Shown here piece by piece: positions 32,685 through 43,709 of a stretch of DNA of 64,000 nucleotides. The stretch lies in the NCBI GenBank assembly GCA_031002005.1, contig JARYHS010009186.1, positions 184,290,437 to 184,354,436 on the forward strand. The letters are read 5' to 3'. Position 1 is the first letter of the stretch, and every line of letters begins with the position of its first letter. The stretch is from Vandiemenella viatica (Eukaryota; Arthropoda; Insecta; Orthoptera; Morabidae). The notes beneath the pieces were generated by a model. The model ran no database searches. It had not been told where the DNA came from and was given only the letters and a program-made list of their open reading frames with translations. Made by a program: the position numbers and the translations under genes.

Positions 32685-33926
32685 TCTATATATATAAAAA
32701 TTAATGTATGTTTGTTTGTTCTTCATACAAATCCACAGTTTTCATCCGATCTCGATGAAACTTTGCACACTTATCATTTGAAACAAGGAGAAAAATACTG
32801 TCTACATTTGGTTGGAAAATAATCTGTATAAATAATACATGTTGTCTTATAATTTCGAAATATTACTGAATGGCGATAGAGAGACGCATGGGATATGAAG
32901 GTCTCCGTACTATTTTTCCGTGAAGCGGTCATGTAGCTGAGTGGTTAAAGCGCTTACCTACTAATGCTTGGGTCGTTGTCTATGGTTCAAATCTCCATGG
33001 AGGCTAAGTTTTTAAAAAATTGTTTTTGATCGTAAGAGTCACGCCTTGGCCGTCGGTTATTCGGATTGAATGTTAAACTGTAGATATCACAAAGTTAGGG
33101 GTGCTATCCGAAGCAAATCGTAGGTAGTCTTACAATGCTGTAGGTGTACACTTTCTTACGTTATATTGATTCCTCAGGGGTGATTCGCAGTCAGTATGTG
33201 TGTGATCTGCAGTAATAATACTAAAAATGCGGAAGTAAGTCTCTGTCTTTTGTTACGTTTTGATAACTAAATCTCTATACCGATATTGACAGAATTTGAC
33301 AAGAAAATATGTAGGGACCGCACAGAACATTTTTTTCGGTATGATTAACAGTTGTTTGTCTGTAATGTTACGTCGCTTGCTCAAGCTGTGCTTCTCGCGC
33401 ATTATGTTAGTGTATAATTTGTTAATAAATTTCGTTTAGAGAAAAAACGTATTATTTAGAATAGATGTCAATTTTCTCTGTCCTATTTCTTTCTGTCTGC
33501 TTAAATATTTCTGGCCCCAGTCTATTTTGCCTGCTTTTTTGACATGCCTAGCGGGCGTAAACTGGCCTAAGTTGTAGCTCTAGCAGAGCACTAGCAGCTA
33601 AAGTTATTAGAACCCAAGAATCGGATGCTCATGCTGAAGAAAGAAGAAAAGAGCAAGCTGAAATAAACCTGCCCTTAGTTAACATCCCTCCCCACCCCGC
33701 ACACATCCCCTAACCTTCGTTTGTTTTCCTGTTCTCAAATACGTTGGAAATTGATTCTCTTCAAGAGACAGGTTTGATGGTAGAATTATATAGTAGTGGC
33801 TTTCCGGTCATATTATGCCGAATCGGTATTGTTTGGGACCAATCTTTTGCTACTAGCAACTTTCTATATTCAATTCTGGCAAAGAAATTCTTAATCCACG
33901 CGTACGAATTCGCGGGTATCAGCTAG
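32685..33926 (+). mobile_element. Helitron-like element, single-unit
   Basis: Starts TCTATATATATAAAAATTAATG and ends CTAG at 33923-33926, between an A and a T. Its interior matches, in opposite orientation, the 24.3-26.35 kb element (TTTGCACACTTATCATTTGAA, GTCTACATTTGGTTGG, CGTAGGTAGTC...). It contains a tRNA-like module at 32925-33010. Non-autonomous; no Rep/helicase reading. Confidence 0.75.
32925..33010 (+). repeat. tRNA-like segment in Helitron-like element
   Basis: A-box-like GTAGCTGAGTGGTTAAAGCG and a weakened B box in TATGGTTCAAATCTCC. Homologous to the modules at 24.9-26.1 kb. Confidence 0.6.
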
Positions 33927-34477
33927 TTTCTGAATAATTGTACATTACAACCACCATATACATATTTATCTGGAAAAATCGTTCGAAATATGTGCAGTCC
34001 CCTACAAGTTATAATCCACGAAATATGTTTTATTACTAGTTGAAGTTTGCCGCAGATGTTTTTTAGGCTTCATTCTTGAATGAAAAATATAATTTCGTAT
34101 TTGAATGGCATTCAGAGAAGCGGTAACGGCATGCAAAACATTTATCAACAAAAACCACTGGACGGCGTCCTGTTGGCTAGAGGCATGTTGAACCAGAGAC
34201 CTTGTAACACTGCCTGTGATGCTAATAATCGGACATGGCAGCCAACCTCTCATGTGTGTGAACGAAGTCTTACCCAGCGTGTCGCTGAAATATAATATTC
34301 CGCGGGTTCGTTCCAGGATAATGTTGTCATCCGGCAGTGAATCCGCGAAGATTAGCTATATTTCAGCAACACGCCATTCACACATGCTTGGCGATAAAAA
34401 CTCGTCTTTCATCAACATCGTCCTGCAACGAACCCATGATGATTATGTTTTAGGCTGAACTTTTTTTATTATTATTA
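33927..34477. other. Intergenic sequence with one arm of a dispersed inverted repeat
   Basis: Bases 34050-34260 are one arm of the repeat pair described at 34925-35135. At 34270-34390 there is a small inverted repeat (GTGTCGCTGAAATATA against TATATTTCAGCAACAC). No gene. Confidence 0.5.
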
Positions 34478-34672
34478 TTTTTGCATGTGTCTTTACGCTT
34501 TGTCGACGTCGAGATCATCATTAGAGGCGGTAAAGGAATAGGTACAAGGAACGGGAAGGAATTTAACCATTGACTTTTGAAGGAACCTTCCCGGCATTCG
34601 CCTGAATTGATTTGGGAAAACCATGGAAAACCTAACAGTTCACCCACCACGCTGGGGACGGCCTGAGGATAA
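34478..34672 (-). repeat. tRNA-derived SINE, copy 6
   Basis: Antisense copy: GTCGACGTCGAGATCATCAT, GGGAAGGAATTTAACCATTG, CCCGGCATTCGCCTGAATTG and GGAAAACCATGGAAAACC. The tRNA-like end is degraded. Confidence 0.85.
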
Positions 34673-34924
34673 GATCTGAGTCTTTGGGGGGGGGAGGGGA
34701 TTTAGAATGTCGGATGGCGTATTGCTTAGTCAGTCGCCGTTTTTCATTGCTTCTGTAGCAGCCTCGAAATGTATTTAGGGATTTTAGATGATTTATATGC
34801 CCTTTGTTCGGTAGATTCGATGCAGCTTTTCCTTAGACTACGCTAGTGACAATTCATATAACTAAAGTTAAACGAGAGAGGATCTACATAGGATAAGCAA
34901 GGTAAACAGTGCGTTCCTCTTTTA

Positions 34925-35135
34925 GGTGCCTTGAATTTTTTTCCGTAAGAGGTTGGCTGCCATGTTAAATTATTACGAACCCAGTGTAAGAATGTCTCTG
35001 GTTGCATATCACCGCTAAGATGCGTTTTTTTATGAATATTTCGTGTGCCATTACCGATTTTCTGCATGCAATTTATACATGAAATTCATTTTTTTATCCA
35101 AGAATGATGCCTAAACGCGGTAATCTACGACAAGT
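34925..35135 (-). repeat. Dispersed repeat D2, inverted partner of 34050-34260
   Basis: On the minus strand it reads TTTAGGCATCATTCTTGGAT, ATCGGTAATGGCACACGAAA and ACATGGCAGCCAACCTCTTA, matching TTTAGGCTTCATTCTTGAAT, GCGGTAACGGCATGCAAAAC and ACATGGCAGCCAACCTCTCA on the plus strand at 34050-34260. The pair flanks the SINE at 34.48 kb. Confidence 0.7.
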
Positions 35136-36602
35136 AATAACACGTATTTCTTGGATTTTAACTTGGGCGCAGCTACCCATATGTTGTACGATTTTATTCG
35201 ACAAATGTAAATACGGTGGCTATAATGTACAACTATTCTTAAATAATATCACCCAAAGAATGTGTGTACAAATTTTTATGTCAATAGAAAAAATCCTTCT
35301 AAGGTGGTTCACATTGCGGTGCACCGAAAATGTTTAAAAATAAAATGGGATAATTAGACTAGCGGAATTGCTACCGGAGCGTCGGTTCCATTGGAATTCA
35401 ATTAATACTTAATAAAAATTAACCTCCATATCCAGTGTTGCCATGGATGGTACGGTATGTATGTGAGTTCAGGGTAGTGTGTTGTGAATTAACTGACGAA
35501 TTAACTGATGAAAGAATGGGGGGAGTGAGTGAATCCTGGTGCTGGTTTATTCGCGTAGCTCTTATACTGGTTTTTACAGCATACCAGCACAGCGGAGTGG
35601 TTTAATCAGTAGCGAGCAGCGAGCCCGCTTGCCACGCGCGCGATATTAGTTAGATGCTACCTCGGGTATATTTTTTAAAAATTGTTTTAAAAATGATAAT
35701 AACTTTTAATAAAGTTAATAACACCCATGAGGTATATTACTAACTGCAAAGTATCATCCCGAAATGAATTTTCGAGACCGTAAGGTCCCCTTGTAAGCGC
35801 ATTCAGTTACCTCCATGATTGTAGTATTTCCAAGAACTAGAACGGGAGAGTGTCTTGTAACACCATCTGCCAAATATAATAAGTTGATGGCTAAGAGTGA
35901 TAGATTTACGTATTTATCGCTTTTTAGTTTCTAACCTATAAGCCTCGTTTGATTTTTTTAACGTTCTGAACATCTGCGTCCAGTTAATAGGCTTTCGTTT
36001 TTGTATATTGTTCATGAAGACTTATTCCAGAGCAGTCCCCCCTAAAAATTTTAATAAATGTCGCAGTACATAACTTGAAGCGAATCATCCACAAATTAAC
36101 TTCAGAGGACTGCGTATTCTCGATATATGTCTTGAGTGATAGCCAGACGGTGCTTGGATTACTATCCACTCCTCTAGTTTGCAAACCGAAGGTAAGAATT
36201 GGGCCACTCGATTATTAGTCTCTCTTCCGTCAGTCTTATTTCTGGATACATGTAGAGAAGCTGACATTTCGTTGGAAAATTGTGATATATTCTCCTCCAA
36301 AAAAAAAAAAAAAAATAGAAACAGCTGCAACAAATAAAAGGAATAAATAGTTCCGGTACATCAAGAATGAGCTGTGTGAAAATTATATCTTCCTTTCCCC
36401 ATCGATTAGTTATGTGTAGGAAAATTATTAATAACAATAAAACATTCATAAAAATTAACCATTTTTTACATATGTATATCAGGTTTTTCCTTAAAACAGA
36501 CTTCGGCTGCGGACAGGAGTTCTACCGAGGCAAAGATCAACTTCTTCTCAATGGAGTCCTAATGGTGTATTTTAACAGACATTGGATTAGGAGAACGATT
36601 AA
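35136..36602. other. Intergenic sequence
   Basis: Bases 35340-35400 (GCTACCGGAGCGTCGGTTCC) match the 3' UTR of the retrotransposon family at 47.4-48.2 kb (GCCACCGGAGCGTGTACTCC). An A run lies at 36299-36315. Open readings here show no domains. Confidence 0.45.
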
Positions 36603-37370
36603 TCTTTATATATATAAAAATCTCGTGTCACGATGTTCGTCCGGGATGAACTCCGAAACTACATAACAGATTTAGATGAAATTTGGCTTACTGTGTGATT
36701 TAGTCCAACTTAAAAGATAGGATAGTTTTATCTGGATTATAGACCTCAATATTTATTATTTGCAAAATAAATGTTCATTAAATGTTTGTCATAGGACAAT
36801 GGTTTGTACTTATTTGTAAGCCACCAAGGCTAAGTGGTCTGCTGGCTCAGTGGTTAGGACGTCTTACTGGAGATGGAAAGGTCCCCGGTTCGAGTCCCTG
36901 TCTCGGTGAGGATTTTTATAGACACTTAACCCGGCATTAACCCCCGGCGCAGCATGCTGTATGAGGTGAAATACGCCAAGACGGTACTGTTGTTCGGATT
37001 CGACGTTAAAATGTAGGTCCCCTGTTCCGGGCTAGGTAAAGGCGGCTATGACAGGGGCAGAATGCCCAGCCAGTAGAAACCATGTCACCAGTTCATTACG
37101 ACCACACGTAATTATTATTATAGTTCCATAAGTTTCTAACAGATGGCGATGTGTTAACTTATCTATACAACGCTTGGTTAGCTAGGTTGGGTAATCATCC
37201 AGTAGATCACGTTCTGTTTCAATTTATTTATGCTACAGTTTATTCCTAACAGATGGCGGTGTGTTAATTTATCGAACCATCCAGTAGATGGCGTTGTATT
37301 TCGATTTATTTATGCTACGGTCTATTCCACGCCATATGTGTGAGTTTCTTCCATTTTAATTGTGCTGTGT
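36603..37370 (+). mobile_element. Helitron-like element running into the sequence gap
   Basis: Starts TCTTTATATATATAAAAATC after an A, the same kind of 5' terminus as the elements at 24.3 and 32.7 kb, followed by CGTGTCACGATGTTCGTCCG. The 3' end is not visible before the Ns. It carries the tRNA-like unit at 36830-36910. Confidence 0.6.
36830..36910 (+). repeat. tRNA-like module (second SINE type)
   Basis: GCTGGCTCAGTGGTTAGGAC (A box) and CCCGGTTCGAGTCCCTGTCT (B box) at tRNA spacing, but without a proper acceptor stem or CCA-proximal pairing. It differs from the CGAGCGTGG SINE family. Confidence 0.65.
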
Positions 37371-38370
37371 NNNNNNNNNNNNNNNNNNNNNNNNNNNNNN
37401 NNNNNNNNNNNNNNNNNNNNNNNNNNNNNNNNNNNNNNNNNNNNNNNNNNNNNNNNNNNNNNNNNNNNNNNNNNNNNNNNNNNNNNNNNNNNNNNNNNNN
37501 NNNNNNNNNNNNNNNNNNNNNNNNNNNNNNNNNNNNNNNNNNNNNNNNNNNNNNNNNNNNNNNNNNNNNNNNNNNNNNNNNNNNNNNNNNNNNNNNNNNN
37601 NNNNNNNNNNNNNNNNNNNNNNNNNNNNNNNNNNNNNNNNNNNNNNNNNNNNNNNNNNNNNNNNNNNNNNNNNNNNNNNNNNNNNNNNNNNNNNNNNNNN
37701 NNNNNNNNNNNNNNNNNNNNNNNNNNNNNNNNNNNNNNNNNNNNNNNNNNNNNNNNNNNNNNNNNNNNNNNNNNNNNNNNNNNNNNNNNNNNNNNNNNNN
37801 NNNNNNNNNNNNNNNNNNNNNNNNNNNNNNNNNNNNNNNNNNNNNNNNNNNNNNNNNNNNNNNNNNNNNNNNNNNNNNNNNNNNNNNNNNNNNNNNNNNN
37901 NNNNNNNNNNNNNNNNNNNNNNNNNNNNNNNNNNNNNNNNNNNNNNNNNNNNNNNNNNNNNNNNNNNNNNNNNNNNNNNNNNNNNNNNNNNNNNNNNNNN
38001 NNNNNNNNNNNNNNNNNNNNNNNNNNNNNNNNNNNNNNNNNNNNNNNNNNNNNNNNNNNNNNNNNNNNNNNNNNNNNNNNNNNNNNNNNNNNNNNNNNNN
38101 NNNNNNNNNNNNNNNNNNNNNNNNNNNNNNNNNNNNNNNNNNNNNNNNNNNNNNNNNNNNNNNNNNNNNNNNNNNNNNNNNNNNNNNNNNNNNNNNNNNN
38201 NNNNNNNNNNNNNNNNNNNNNNNNNNNNNNNNNNNNNNNNNNNNNNNNNNNNNNNNNNNNNNNNNNNNNNNNNNNNNNNNNNNNNNNNNNNNNNNNNNNN
38301 NNNNNNNNNNNNNNNNNNNNNNNNNNNNNNNNNNNNNNNNNNNNNNNNNNNNNNNNNNNNNNNNNNNNNN
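37371..38370. other. Assembly gap of exactly 1000 Ns
   Basis: The round length indicates a placeholder rather than a measured gap. The four long open readings that cross it are artefacts. It lies where exons 1-2 of UGT gene B could be. Confidence 0.98.
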
Positions 38371-41300
38371 TGCTACGTTGCTTACAATAAGATGTAAGTA
38401 GTTTCTAATGCAATTCGGTTTGAATTTACAGCATGAAATTTTATTAATATTTCTCAAAATATAACCTTTGCTACATTTCCTCGCAACTTACAAATTATAT
38501 TCGATATAAATGTCTTTAGTATTTGTCATTTAAATGTAGGATATAACCAATATTAATGACAAATTTGAAATTACTAGATAATAGAATTCTCGAGATCGTC
38601 ACTGTAACAACTATGGTCGAAGCCAGATAATTCTGACAACCACTAATGTTTTAATTTTACAATGGAAAAATTAAAAAAACTCAAAAATGTCATAGTTCTA
38701 TTGTAACGAGTTCTAAACATCGATTCTCCACCGAATATGGTGGTAAAAATATTTTTTTTGACTCCTTTCATTTCTATGTAACCCACATAGAATATAATTT
38801 TACAAAATTTAAATACGTTATTTTATTTTGGGTCAGTGAAACGCATATCATGTGCAAAACTGAAGTACGAATCCCATTTCATTTACGTGCTAAAACCACA
38901 TACAATGTCAGTGATTTTTTCCCACTGAAAAGGGACATCATTAACCACGAACGCTCGGATCCACATGGAAACATGCTTAGAGTAACAAACGATCATTAAC
39001 AAAACAGTGGTGTGTGTCATTTCCATGCAAAACTTTGCATTATACCTCAAGTAACATTTTAATAGAGAGAAACAAAGTAACAAGATATCAATACCATATG
39101 ATGGAAATTATACGTAATGCAATGACGGCAATGTATCATTACATTTTCAATCAACATTGCCCAACGTGGGGCGCCATTTTGTGGTGGGTGCCTTGATGGG
39201 CAAACCACGTTACAATTATCTTTCATACCTTTATGATTAATAATTGTGGATTTTTAATTTTAATTTTTATGAAGGAGTGAAAATTTATTAATTTTGCAAG
39301 AATTTCGACGTTAGTTGGAATTCAGGAAAATTGTCACAATATGACATTTATTTTCTTATCACTGGCGATTACAAGTCCGAGCGAATTTACCGTTAACATT
39401 AACACAAATTGGCAAAATCATAAAAGCAACGCTCAGAGTTACAATTAGCCGTCATGAGCAAGCAAACAATTATATATTTACTTTTAAATATATCTCAGAA
39501 TCAAAATGCAAGAAATAATGACAATTGGAAACAATAAAAATACAAGTTATGACGACCTCAGACAAAGGTATCATAATACTGTGACTTTACAGTTAAAAAG
39601 AAAATCATGGGCGCCAGAATGAACAATATATCATTCGAAAATAACTAGTTCTGGCAAATTATGCCGCTAGCTCAGGGGTTTTTACATTTACAAAGTGAGA
39701 ACATGGACCTATCCTCTCAAAGTCGCTTACGGGTTCTGTTTCACGGAATGCACAATCAGATGGCTTGGTCGTAATAAATTACCATTGTAGTCCTGCGTCT
39801 GATGTCTGCGGTGACTGTAGCGGACCCACGATATGTGAGATTATCTCACAAGTCGGCTATAGGCATCTCTGGTCTGACAATGCGCATCATCGCATTACCG
39901 GCTGTGTTGCTGCGATAAGCTTGCTCCAGCAAGGCAAGCTGCCAGCCAGAAATCGTACAGCGGCAATTGGCGAGATAAGCCAACTTTCCAAGTCAACCTC
40001 AGACTACACTTGCATAGCTTGGACTCGAAGATCGAAGTTAGAATGTCCAGCTCCTCGCTCTTCGGTCCACGAGGAAACTTCTCGCTCCGCCCATTTGTAG
40101 TCTCGAAGCTCACATACAACAAAAATTCCCAGGATTTTGAGTTATACGCTCATTTTGATTGGATCTTCAGGTCGGCACCTAATGTCACGTGATATCCCGG
40201 ATATGTGATTTGGCTAGAGTATCGAACAGAGGTCGGACATATTCGGCTAAGTTCGGGGACGACTATGGCATTTCCCGCCCGGTGGGTAACCTTGTTGACC
40301 GCCTATCCCTAGGGAGCAGTGTGTGTGGTCTGGCAAATCCCAAATCCGCGACTTCTTGTCGCCAAGGCTCTGGGAACACCAAGATTAGCTTCAAGCCTAC
40401 ATAGCTCAATAATTCTTGAATGTTCGCTTTACCAAGATACACTGTATAAGTTCATCATTTCATTACAGTCCTCACTTGGAATCTTGCATACTTTATAAAA
40501 TTACAACAAAAATCTATTTAGGTGGTCGCCCAAGATTTATGTAAATTACTCTTATATTATTACATATATAATAAAAATGCACCTTGTAACGTGGCGACAG
40601 CGCGGCTCGTTACAGTTACATAAAATATTTCTCACTTTATCGACATCACGTCAAGATGAATCATACTTCCTTTTTTCCTAGGACGCTGTGCTGTGCCATG
40701 AATATACTTCCAGTAACTTTGCACAAATGGTGATCTAGGAAACGGACAGACAGAAAAACAGATAGACATAAAAATTATTTCATGTAATTTAGCCTTTTCT
40801 CATTTTTTAAAAAATACCTTTAATGTGCAGACATTTATCCGTTTACTGTTTTATTATGTGTATAGATATATCCAGAAGATAACTATCGTGGAACAGAGAA
40901 GTCGGAAAATATAGAAAAGTGTAGACTTTTGAATGGGAGCAGCAGTGTGTAAATCATCTAATTACACGTTCTCACAGATTAATATACAATACGTAATACT
41001 AACCACTTGATACTGGTAATTAATAATTATAAACCGTTAAGCGAGTAAATCAGTAATATTTGAAAATGAACCAATAAATTTCAATTATTAACAAAATAGA
41101 AGTGTTTAATTTATTCGATTTCTCATTAGTGAAAGAACTTTTATAATTATCAATGGTGCAAAAGATGATCCTTCCTTACTAATATCGGTTTAAAGCGCAA
41201 GTCCGTATATTATGTATGTTCTTGATAAGACAGTTCTTGCCCGACCTTGACAGGCCATTCAGCGAGTCGTTAAAAGCCAGCAGCCTCTTCTTAGCATTAC

Positions 41301-42524
41301 ACAACGACCAACCACTTTATATCGGTCAAGTGCATGCTTCATTATTCACATTCTCGTCCACTCTGCGTCACTGGTTTTAATTCAACAGGAAAATACTAAA
41401 GGTACGTCCAACTCTTTAGCCTTAGTGATACAGTCTATAGAATTTCAGATACTATGATTACCCAATAGTGATCAGAATTAGTAGCCTACGTTTGATGTTA
41501 GCAAGGGTATTTAATTATGTGCTTCGTCATTCTCAAGGAACACTGATCTCTAGCGTAAGCTCACGTAATAAATTAAAGTAAAAACCCCTGGTAAATTTCT
41601 TTCGTTTTTGGTCTGTTTCTTTCAAAAAAAATTGTTGGGTACTAGTATTTGGCTGCAGATTACGCAATGACCATTGAAAATTATTTCAGCGCTGTCACAT
41701 CAATTCAAGGACTACCATAGTTGTTCCTAGGTTACGTAAGGTATTACGCCTTGTTTTGTATTATACAAACAGATCTATGTAGGTTTTTTCATATGAGGTA
41801 AAGATTACAGAGTACTGCGTGGTTTCAGTTTCTTCAAATAAATTTAGTAATGATTTAATGCGATGATAACGCAAGTGCATTTAAGGAGCTATTTCAACTA
41901 AGTGTTCTATAGTTGGGCTAAGCAACAACTTTCTTAGAACTGATTCTAATTAGTGGTTTCGTACTTTCTGCGGTTACCAAATTTCTAATAATAAGTGTGG
42001 TGTTACATCTTGTTCGTAACACATTACTTATTACTCCACTGTCTAAATTTACATAATGGCTTTATGAGTTGTTACCAATTCAATAGTTCTGTTACAGAAA
42101 TCTCCTGTTCAGATCCTTATTCTATAAAAGAAAGTGTTTAGTGTAAACAAATATTGTGAGATACTATCTACAGATCAGTCAGATGTATGTAAGGTATAAC
42201 CTGGAGCATTAGTTTTAATTCTTTCAGTATAATCTTCATAGATTTGTTTGGGTGAAATCATTTCTACTAAATCTGTAATCTGCATGCATACTAAGTGAAA
42301 ATTTCATCACTGCTTGATATTTACACGCTAAATTTATTAGAGATGTAATATCGAATGAATCTTATCTGCAACAAGTACTTGCCGTTTGATGAAATCCCAA
42401 ATAATTAATGAAATTTTTATGGAACGTAAGAGGAATCAGATTCTATATATTATTGCAGAAGACGGATGTTAAGATGTTAGTTAAGAAGTGACCCAGAATA
42501 GTCATGGAGTTTGAATTAGTTTCT
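38371..42524. other. Intergenic region between divergent UGT genes B and C
   Basis: No exon of either UGT gene recognised on either strand. The segment 39770-40400 is relatively GC-rich with overlapping open readings but no domain. At 40580-40620 GTAACGTGGCGACAGCGCGG and a nearby GTTACAGTTACA look like transposon-end material. A CTAAAG/GTACGT donor-like site at about 41401 follows a TTTATATCGG TATA-like stretch, a possible non-coding first exon for gene C. Confidence 0.35.
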
Positions 42525-42700
42525 TTTCCTTGTCGTATTACCTCTCGTCCACATCGAAGTCATTAGAGACGGGGCAACGAATCAACCGGAATTATCCTGG
42601 AGTGATTTTTTGAGAATCCATGGAAAACCGAAATCCCGATGGGAGCATGGGGACTTTTCCCGAATATCAGTCCCAATTGTTATCTCTCAACTACCGGGCT
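42525..42700 (-). repeat. tRNA-derived SINE, copy 7 (diverged)
   Basis: Antisense copy with CACATCGAAGTCATTAGAGA, ATTATCCTGGAGTGATTTTT and GAATCCATGGAAAACCGAAA in SINE order. Confidence 0.75.
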
Positions 42701-43520
42701 TGGCTGGTATTAAAGAACGAATAAGATACGGGTCTTAGAAAGTTAATGACCTACGAGGCAAGATATATTTTACACTACCATAGCTGACCTACTTCAATAT
42801 AAAATGATTCAATTTTCCAGAATTTGTTTAGTTAAATATTCCTTCGTGAGTTGTAAACTTAATAAATTACGTTTTCCTCGAAAGTCTTATTTTTCTGTGA
42901 CTCGGTTTAGTAACTTCATCTAGTCTTCCCAGATGGGTGACATTTATACATCAGAATTACAAACATCACAAGAGTCAGTTTAGCTTTAAGGTTTATGTGT
43001 TAGTCAGTCCTTGGTACTTGCATTGTAAAACATGTTTGTATAATGAAACGAAAATTTTCATGGATGATGTTGTGGAATCGCAATGTTGTTTTCTTTGCTG
43101 AGAACTGTTAAAACTGAAAAGGCGAGGTGTTAAAATATGGAGGACAAATAAAAGAAAAACTCTGTAATGACCTTCATGAAGAAATCAATCCCCCATCCAC
43201 TGGTGTGATTTCGGGAAGCTATAGGAAACGAATATTAGGAGTGTGATACTCCAAACTGAACGCACGTTCCATCGAATGCTAAATGAACATTTCCACTCAT
43301 CCATTGGAAGCGATCCGAAATCTATGTGGAATCTTTGCATAGTGTTCATATCATAGTTCTGAAAAAATTAACGTTATCAGAAGATTGTTCATTTTTTCAG
43401 TAACAGATTCCGCTTTTACACGTTTCCGTTTCTTAATAAAAAAAATTCTCTACATGCACGTATCGATAATTAATTTTGGTAGACGTTATTTTTCTTTGGG
43501 ATGACGCACACGTCTTATTT
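42701..43520. other. Upstream region of UGT gene C
   Basis: AT-rich. A splice acceptor (TTATTTGCAG, ending 43524) lies 5 bases before the start codon, so this should be the end of a 5' UTR intron. No promoter could be located. Confidence 0.45.
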
Positions 43521-43529
43521 GCAGATATA

Positions 43530-43709
43530 ATGCAATGGCTTATCACACTGTCGCTGGTGGTGGCTGTGGCTCAACAAGTGCTGCTGTACAGAGTTCTCAT
43601 TGTGGCTCCGTCACCCTCCATCAGCCACCAGGTGCCTTTCCACTTCATGGCCAAAGCGTTGTTAGATAAGGGTCATAAAGTTACAATGATTACCTGCAAC
43701 CCTCTCAAG
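43530..43709 (+). CDS. UGT gene C exon 1 (signal peptide and catalytic His)
   Basis: ATG at 43530, MQWLITLSLVVAVAQQVLLY leader, then RVLIVAPSPSISHQVPFHF and DKGHKVTMITCNPLK. 60 codons, phase 0, donor GTAATG. The start is chosen because it follows an acceptor (TTTGCAG) by five bases and matches the aligned start of gene A exon 1. His33 is the expected catalytic base. Confidence 0.93.

Noticed and set aside
37315..38457. Long open readings on both strands, 340-380 codons
   Set aside because: They consist almost entirely of Ns in the assembly gap.
39160..40630. Possible LTR retrotransposon (GGGGCGCCATTTTGTGG primer-site-like motif, TGTAAC and GTTACA ends)
   Set aside because: No matching LTR pair, no gag or pol reading and no target duplication could be found.
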